DNA of 38,865 nucleotides from Segeticoccus rhizosphaerae (GTDB lineage: Bacteria; Actinomycetota; Actinomycetes; Actinomycetales; Dermatophilaceae): positions 1-38,865 of the forward strand of contig NZ_VOHR01000005.1 in NCBI RefSeq assembly GCF_009192725.1, given 5' to 3'. The translations under genes were made by a program, and so were the position numbers. Under the pieces are notes generated by a model, which had not been told where the DNA came from, searched no databases, and saw only the letters and a program-made list of their open reading frames with translations. Positions 32,384 through 38,865 of the stretch are shown piece by piece; positions within the stretch are counted from its first letter, which is position 1, and each line of letters opens with the position of its first letter.

Positions 32384-33684
32384 CGCTCACCCCGGCCCGC
32401 CGGGCTCCCGGTCGGGTCGGCGTCGAGGTCGACCAGACCGTCTTCAGCCAGCAGCCCGAGCACGTCATCGACCACCTCGTCGACCGTCCGCCCGGCGGTG
32501 TCGACCCGCAGGTCGGCATCGTCGGGCTCCTCGTAGGGCGAGGAGATGCCCGTGAAATCCGGTATGTCGCCCCGCCGCGCCTTCGCGTAGAGGCCCTTGC
32601 GGTCCCGCCGCTCGCACTCCTGCAGTGGCGTGGCGACGTGGACGAGGACGAAGGCGCCACCGGTCGCATCGACCATCCGACGCACGGCGGCCCGGGTGGA
32701 GGCGAACGGGGCGATCGGGCTGCAGATGGCCGCGCCTCCGTGGCGGGCGATCTCCGCGGCGACCCACCCGATCCGGCGGATGTTGGTCTCGCGGTCCTCC
32801 CGCGAGAACGTCAGGCCCGCCGACAGGTTGCGCCGCACGACGTCACCATCGAGCAGGGTCACGGTGCGGTGGCCCTCGGCGACGAGCCGGTCGCGCACGC
32901 CCCGGGCCACGGTCGACTTGCCGCTGCCGGACAGCCCGGTGAAGAACAGCACCATCCCGCGGGCGGTTCCGGTCGGGCGGTCGGACCGCACCACCGCCTC
33001 GACGGCGGCCGGCAGGGGTCCCTCGCCGACTGTCTCGAGGACCTCGGCCGGGGCGTAGGCCCGGACGACGCGGTCCTGCACCGCGCCGTCGGCCCCCGCC
33101 CGGTCACGCCGGGCGAGTGGCACGGCGACGACGTGCGCGTTTCCGATCAGGCCGGCGGCCGCGAGGCTGGCCCGGATCAGGCCGGTGGCGGACAGACCCT
33201 CGGGCCGCCCCTCGCCGACCAGCGCGAGCAGCAGCACCGGCCGTCCGGCTGCGGCCGCGGTGATGTGGTCGATGTCCTGCTCGGTCAACGGCCGCGCGCT
33301 GGGCACCGTGATGGTCTCGGGCGGGAGCCCCGTCCGGAGCTGCTCAGGGGCGAGGTAGAGGTGGTCGAAGACCCGCCCCTCACGACGGGTGAGTCCCCGC
33401 ACCGCTCCGACGAGGCCGACGGTGGCTGCGTCCTCCTCGAAGGTGTCCTGGATCTCGAGGGAGGCGAGCGGCACCCCTTCGGGATCGACCAGCTCGACGG
33501 TCGTGCCGGGCGACAGCCTCGGGGCCAGGTCGCGGGACGTGGTGAGGGTCACGCCCGTCTCCGGTGTCCCGAATCCGCGAAGCGGGGCGAGGGCTCCGGT
33601 CATCAGCAGCTCGAGGTCGTCGAGCTCGCCGGCGGACGGCGCCAGCTGGACAGTGTTGCCGTCGGCCGTGTTCACGCCGGGCAT
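32380..33684 (-). CDS. cysC: Adenylyl-sulfate kinase with degenerate ATP-sulfurylase-like N-terminus
   Basis: 434 residues. The C-terminal ~190 residues are an APS kinase: P-loop GLSGSGKS (250-257), DGD (279-281), RRNLSAGLTFSREDR and CSPIAPF, where the Ser corresponds to the loop normally reading SPYRADR. It turns APS into PAPS. Residues 18-125 match the PUA-like N-terminal domain of ATP sulfurylase (GELDDLELLMTGALAPLRGF). Residues ~126-235 lie where the sulfurylase catalytic domain would be, but its QxRNP and GRDHAG motifs are absent, so that half is probably inactive or regulatory. ATG 33684 is preferred; GTG 33711 directly after the rmlD stop is an alternative. Sulfurylase activity comes from CysDN. 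Confidence 0.9.
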   Translation of the reverse strand: MPGVNTADGNTVQLAPSAGELDDLELLMTGALAPLRGFGTPETGVTLTTSRDLAPRLSPGTTVELVDPEGVPLASLEIQDTFEEDAATVGLVGAVRGLTRREGRVFDHLYLAPEQLRTGLPPETITVPSARPLTEQDIDHITAAAAGRPVLLLALVGEGRPEGLSATGLIRASLAAAGLIGNAHVVAVPLARRDRAGADGAVQDRVVRAYAPAEVLETVGEGPLPAAVEAVVRSDRPTGTARGMVLFFTGLSGSGKSTVARGVRDRLVAEGHRTVTLLDGDVVRRNLSAGLTFSREDRETNIRRIGWVAAEIARHGGAAICSPIAPFASTRAAVRRMVDATGGAFVLVHVATPLQECERRDRKGLYAKARRGDIPDFTGISSPYEEPDDADLRVDTAGRTVDEVVDDVLGLLAEDGLVDLDADPTGSPAGRGER

Positions 33685-33711
33685 TCTGTCATCCGCGTCC
33701 CGCCTCGGCAC

Positions 33712-34559
33712 TCACGTGGGCACGACGCGCGGGAGCGCTTCCGTCAGCGCGTCGCGCCAGTCGCGGACGGGCGCCCGACCGACGCGTTGCCAGGCGTCGT
33801 GGCCCAGCACGCTGTATGCCGGTCGCGGCGCCGGACGCGGGAAGGCGGCGGTGGTGGTGGGGCGGACCCGGTCGGGGTCGAGACCGAGGCCGGTGAAGAT
33901 CGCGCGGGTGAACTCGAACCACGTGGTCGATCCGGAGGACGTCGCGTGGTAGGCGCCGGGGGGTGCCTCCGCCTCGACGAGCCGCAGGATCGCGTCCGCC
34001 ACGTCGACGGTCCAGGTGGGTTGCCCTTCCTGGTCGTCCACGACGTCGAGGGTGTCATGATCGCCGGCGAGCCGGGCCATCGTCTTGACGAAGTTGCCAC
34101 CGTGCTCGCCGTAGAGCCAGGCGGTGCGGACCACCAGTGAGTCGGGGCACAGCGCCCGCACGGCCCACTCCCCGGCGGCCTTCGTCCGTCCGTAGGCGGA
34201 GCGTGGAGCCAGAGGCGCGTCCTCGGCATACGGGCTGGTGGCGTCTCCGGCGAAGACGTAGTCGGTGGAGACCTGCACGAGCCTGGCTCCGGCGCGCTCG
34301 CACGCGCGGGCGAGGTTGCCGGCCCCGATCGCGTTGATGGCGAAGGCGTCCGGTTCGTGGCTCTCCGCGTCGTCCACCGCGGTCCAGGCGGCGGTGTTGA
34401 CCACGACGTCGTGCGAGGACACCTCAGCCAGGCAGGCGTCCGGGTCGGTGACGTCGAGGTCGAGGCGGGCGGCCGCGGTGACATCGTGCCCGGCGGACCG
34501 GGCGGCAGCCACGACGTCCTGCCCGAGCATGCCGCCGGCACCGGTGACCAGCCAGCTCA

Positions 34560-34560
<1 letters not shown>
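33712..34560 (-). CDS. rmlD: dTDP-4-dehydrorhamnose reductase (RmlD)
   Basis: 282 residues of the extended short-chain dehydrogenase family. RmlD reduces dTDP-4-keto-L-rhamnose to dTDP-L-rhamnose with NAD(P)H. Seen: nucleotide loop [10 protein letters not shown] (6-15), [12 protein letters not shown] (55-66), STDYVFAG (98-105) and catalytic Y123/K127 in YGRTK. Start ATG 34560 shares one base with the rmlB stop (TGATG). The longer open frame to 34689 only overlaps rmlB. The stop lies 27 bases before the preferred cysC start, so rhamnose and PAPS genes are in one transcription unit. Stand-alone RmlD, not fused to RmlC as in some actinobacteria. Confidence 0.94.
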
Positions 34561-37096
<2,536 letters not shown>

Positions 37097-37134
37097 ACCT
37101 CCTGGGGAATCCCACATCGCGGGCCAGTCCTTGT

Positions 37135-37140
37135 TAGCGT
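37135..37140 (+). promoter_or_regulatory. Leaderless -10 box (TAGCGT) for the phosphodiesterase gene
   Basis: TAGCGT ends seven bases before ATG 37148, the same geometry as at rmlA and rmlB. It overlaps the alternative GTG 37139, which argues for the ATG. Confidence 0.45.
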
Positions 37141-37147
37141 GAGGGTG

Positions 37148-37912
37148 ATGAGCATCTTCGGCGGACGGCCGACCATCCTCGGACATCGCGGGCTCGGTGC
37201 TGGCGTGGTCGACGGCCACGCGGAAAACACACCCGACTCGTTCCGCGGGGCCGTGAAGGAGGGGTTGCGCTGGATCGAGACCGATGTGCGCCGCACCCTC
37301 GACAACGCGGTGGTGGTCGGGCACAACCCGAGCCTGCACGACGGGTCCTTCCTCGAACAGCTCACCCTGGCGCAGGCGCGCGAGCTCGGGGTGCTGACCA
37401 TCGAGGAGCTGCTCGAGGAGCTGCCGGACAACATCGGCGTCAACCTCGACGTCAAGAGCTGCCTCGAGGACGCCCTGCGGCCACCCGCCCAGACCACGGC
37501 CGCGATGGTCGCGCCGTTGGCCAGGCAGATCTCGCGGGAGCGGCCGTTCCTGCTCTCGTCCTTCGACGCCTCGGTCGTCCTCCTGGTGCGCGAACGCGCG
37601 CCCGAGGTGCCCTTGGGCCTTCTGACGTGGTTCACCTTCCCGCTGCGCAAGGCCATCGCGGCGGCGGCGCAGCTCCACGTCGAGGTGGTCAGCGCCCAGG
37701 TGGGGTCATTCCTGCGCCGGAGCGTGGAACCGAAGCTGCCGCAGGTCTCCAACGACTACGCCGTGGACGTGGCGCACCGTGCCGGGCTCGAGGTCATGTG
37801 CTGGTGCCCCGACCTCGAGGACGCGCGAGACCTCTTCGAGGCGGGGGTCGACGGGGTCGTGGTCAACGACGTGCCGCGCGCACTCGAGGGTCTGCGTGGG
37901 GTCGCTGACTGA
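37148..37912 (+). CDS. Glycerophosphodiester phosphodiesterase
   Basis: 254 residues of the GDPD TIM-barrel family, which cleaves glycerophosphodiesters to glycerol-3-phosphate and an alcohol. Seen: LGHRGLG (11-17) with the first catalytic His, ENTPDSF (26-32), the metal-binding pair E44/D46 in IETDV, H59 as the second catalytic His, and NLDVKS near 100. Two small departures: the residue after H59 is Asn instead of the usual Asp, and the EIK glutamate is Asp, a change I believe common in actinobacteria. No signal peptide, so it acts in the cytosol. In this setting it could recycle glycerol phosphate from polymer or lipid breakdown (inference). GTG 37139 is an alternative start. Confidence 0.87.
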   Translation: MSIFGGRPTILGHRGLGAGVVDGHAENTPDSFRGAVKEGLRWIETDVRRTLDNAVVVGHNPSLHDGSFLEQLTLAQARELGVLTIEELLEELPDNIGVNLDVKSCLEDALRPPAQTTAAMVAPLARQISRERPFLLSSFDASVVLLVRERAPEVPLGLLTWFTFPLRKAIAAAAQLHVEVVSAQVGSFLRRSVEPKLPQVSNDYAVDVAHRAGLEVMCWCPDLEDARDLFEAGVDGVVVNDVPRALEGLRGVAD

Positions 37913-37938
37913 GTCCACCCCGGGACGCTGCTCGGCGG

Positions 37939-38568
37939 TCAGGCGGTATAGCCGAACCGCTCGTAGTCGGCCCGGTAGAACTCCTGGATCTGCGTCAGCA
38001 GCGACGGCGTGATCTCGACGTCCTTGCTGGAGTAACCGGCGCTGTGCGCGCCCTCTCTCACCCGTGGGACGTCGCGCGTCAACCCGAGGTCGTGGGTCTG
38101 GTCGAGCTTTTCGACGATGGCGCTGAGGCCGTCCTCGAAGTAGTGCACCTCGGCCTCCTGCAGGTAGAAGTCCGCCTGGGGCCGAATGTGGTTGTCGTGC
38201 AGGTGCGGGTCGACCTTGCATTTCGCGAAGTTCTGCTGTGCCCACGCCTCCACGCGTGCCCCGTCCACCCCGACCTCCCTGCGGCGGGTGCGCCACAGGT
38301 ACTCCGACTGCAACCGGCGCACGGGGTCGCGCACCATCATGAACACGAGGTCGAAACGGTCGATCCGAAACAACATCCGCAGCAGCTCCGCCTCCATGTG
38401 CTGCGGTGTGCTCCGGCGGAGGTGGTTCATGTTGTCCCGACCCATCCGGCCGTCGAGGTAGGTCGTGACGTAGCCACTGTTCTTGAAGACCCGCTCGATG
38501 GTGGAACCGCCGGTCTTCGGCACGTGCACGAACAGGATCTTTCGTCCGTCCTTGCGGAACACGGGCAT
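37939..38568 (-). CDS. Sulfotransfer_2-family sulfotransferase (paralogue of the left-end copy)
   Basis: 209 residues. PAPS loop HVPKTGGST (15-23) and 3'-phosphate motif VRDPVRRLQSEY (79-90, R80 and S88). It aligns without gaps to the protein at 312-947 over the first ~90 residues and shares its FRKDGR start, LRR-x-x-PQHM block, DNH-x-RPQ-x-DFYL block and RFGY end. Start ATG 38568 is supported by the paralogue; the ribosome site (AGAAAG) is weak. Cytosolic. Convergent with the phosphodiesterase gene (26-base gap). With its paralogue it brackets the whole polymer cluster in opposite orientation. Substrate unknown. Confidence 0.86.
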   Translation of the reverse strand: MPVFRKDGRKILFVHVPKTGGSTIERVFKNSGYVTTYLDGRMGRDNMNHLRRSTPQHMEAELLRMLFRIDRFDLVFMMVRDPVRRLQSEYLWRTRRREVGVDGARVEAWAQQNFAKCKVDPHLHDNHIRPQADFYLQEAEVHYFEDGLSAIVEKLDQTHDLGLTRDVPRVREGAHSAGYSSKDVEITPSLLTQIQEFYRADYERFGYTA

Positions 38569-38608
38569 GGCACGGCTGCTTTCTGCGCTGGGACGAAGTG
38601 CGACGGTC

Positions 38609-38628
38609 TATGGAGCGTCGGCTCCGTA
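38609..38628. other. Palindrome upstream of the right-end sulfotransferase
   Basis: TATGGAGC and GCTCCGTA can pair (eight positions, one wobble) around a GTCG loop. The palindrome abuts the -10 candidate at 38628-38633 and lies 41 bases before ATG 38568, so it could be an operator or a leader hairpin. Function unproven. Confidence 0.3.
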
Positions 38629-38633
38629 GGATA
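38628..38633 (-). promoter_or_regulatory. Possible -10 box (TATCCT) for the right-end sulfotransferase
   Basis: TATCCT on the minus strand fits TANNNT, 59 bases before ATG 38568. No clear -35. The 157-base region 38569-38725 otherwise holds a TGACGTCA palindrome at 38664 and the leaderless box of the next gene. Confidence 0.25.
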
Positions 38634-38713
38634 CGACGCCACCCAGTCTCGGTGCGCACAGGCTGACGTCACCGGGCGACCCTCGAGGGGTGCCGTGGAG
38701 CCGCGATCCTCGC

Positions 38714-38719
38714 TACCCT
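38714..38719 (+). promoter_or_regulatory. Leaderless -10 box (TACCCT) for the right-edge gene
   Basis: TACCCT ends six bases before GTG 38726, with no Shine-Dalgarno sequence, matching the leaderless pattern of other genes in the window. Confidence 0.4.
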
Positions 38720-38725
38720 TCTGGG

Positions 38726-38865
38726 GTGAGTGCGCCAGGTGTCGGTGTGCAAGGGCTCGCTGAGCAGGAGGGACGAGCCGGCGGCGCCGTCGGCACCCTC
38801 CCCGAACCGCCCGATCCCGCACCCCCGGGCCCGCCGACGCCGGGGCCGCCGACGCCGGGGAGGGT
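38726..38865 (+). CDS. N-terminus of a proline-rich protein (partial)
   Basis: The frame from GTG 38726 stays open to the right edge, 46 full codons. The first ~25 residues are Gly/Ala/Glu-rich and polar, then Pro-rich with two PPTPG repeats. No hydrophobic signal segment is visible, so it may be a cytosolic protein or have a long disordered N-terminal head before a membrane helix. No function can be given. The TACCCT box six bases upstream supports the start. A short open frame in GC-rich DNA could also be chance. Confidence 0.45.
   Translation, partial: MSAPGVGVQGLAEQEGRAGGAVGTLPEPPDPAPPGPPTPGPPTPGR
38831..38860. repeat. Two tandem exact copies of a 15-base unit
   Basis: The unit CCGCCGACGCCGGGG occurs twice back to back and encodes PPTPG twice in the partial reading frame at the right edge. 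The array may continue outside the window. Likely a length-variable proline-rich region. Confidence 0.6.

Noticed and set aside
37148-37912. Asn after the second catalytic His of the phosphodiesterase as a sign of inactivity
   Set aside because: The two catalytic histidines and the E-x-D metal pair are intact, so loss of function is not supported.
37706-38659. Minus-strand frame of 317 codons covering the right-end sulfotransferase
   Set aside because: Overlaps the phosphodiesterase gene and lacks motifs; the sulfotransferase motifs are in the frame 37939-38568.
38664-38671. TGACGTCA palindrome
   Set aside because: A single eight-base palindrome in GC-rich DNA with no second copy nearby; not enough to call a regulator site.

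Overview
The window is high-GC DNA with GTG starts, TANNNT -10 boxes, apparently leaderless genes and actinobacterial protein families, so I read it as an actinobacterial chromosome. A member of the Micrococcales (Intrasporangiaceae-like) is plausible, but the genus cannot be settled from sequence alone. It is almost entirely coding: about 29 genes, no tRNA, rRNA, CRISPR or insertion sequence seen, and no gene-free stretch longer than about 220 bases.

The theme is synthesis and decoration of a cell-surface glycopolymer that looks like a teichoic acid or poly(glycosylpolyol phosphate) and is probably sulfated. Layout, left to right. (1) The end of a secreted repeat-domain protein and a Sulfotransfer_2 gene. 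(2) A mirror-image pair of two-gene units around the divergent promoter region 5568-5781; each unit has a CDP-glycerol glycerophosphotransferase/GT4 fusion followed by a long GT2 glycosyltransferase. (3) A SAM methyltransferase and a divergent sulfotransferase. (4) A minus-strand operon from 17885 down to 12320: a third TagF/GT4 fusion, a sulfotransferase, a methyltransferase and a LicD-family transferase. (5) A divergent plus-strand operon 17998-26349: a GT2/TagF fusion, a GT4 transferase, a sulfotransferase, a polyprenyl-phosphate GT2, an NDST-like sulfotransferase and a WecE-type sugar aminotransferase. (6) A minus-strand run from 35555 down to 26389: rmlB, rmlD, cysC, a TauE/SafE permease, cysD, cysN, a GT-C membrane glycosyltransferase and a flippase. 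(7) rmlA-rmlC on the plus strand, divergent from rmlB. (8) A glycerophosphodiesterase, a second Sulfotransfer_2 paralogue, and the start of a proline-rich protein at the right edge.

How the parts could work together (inference): RmlA/B make dTDP-4-keto-6-deoxyglucose. RmlC/D turn it into dTDP-L-rhamnose and the WecE homologue into a dTDP-4-amino-4,6-dideoxyhexose. Four TagF-type domains and a LicD protein build or modify phosphodiester links, and the GT2 and GT4 enzymes add sugars. CysD/CysN/CysC make PAPS, which six sulfotransferases would use on the polymer or its precursors in the cytosol. The flippase exports intermediates, and the GtrB-like GT2 with the GT-C enzyme could add a further sugar outside the membrane. 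Co-location of a complete PAPS pathway, six sulfotransferases and a teichoic-acid-type gene set is the most interesting feature. No polymer ligase, TagO-type initiator or teichoic-acid ABC exporter is visible here.
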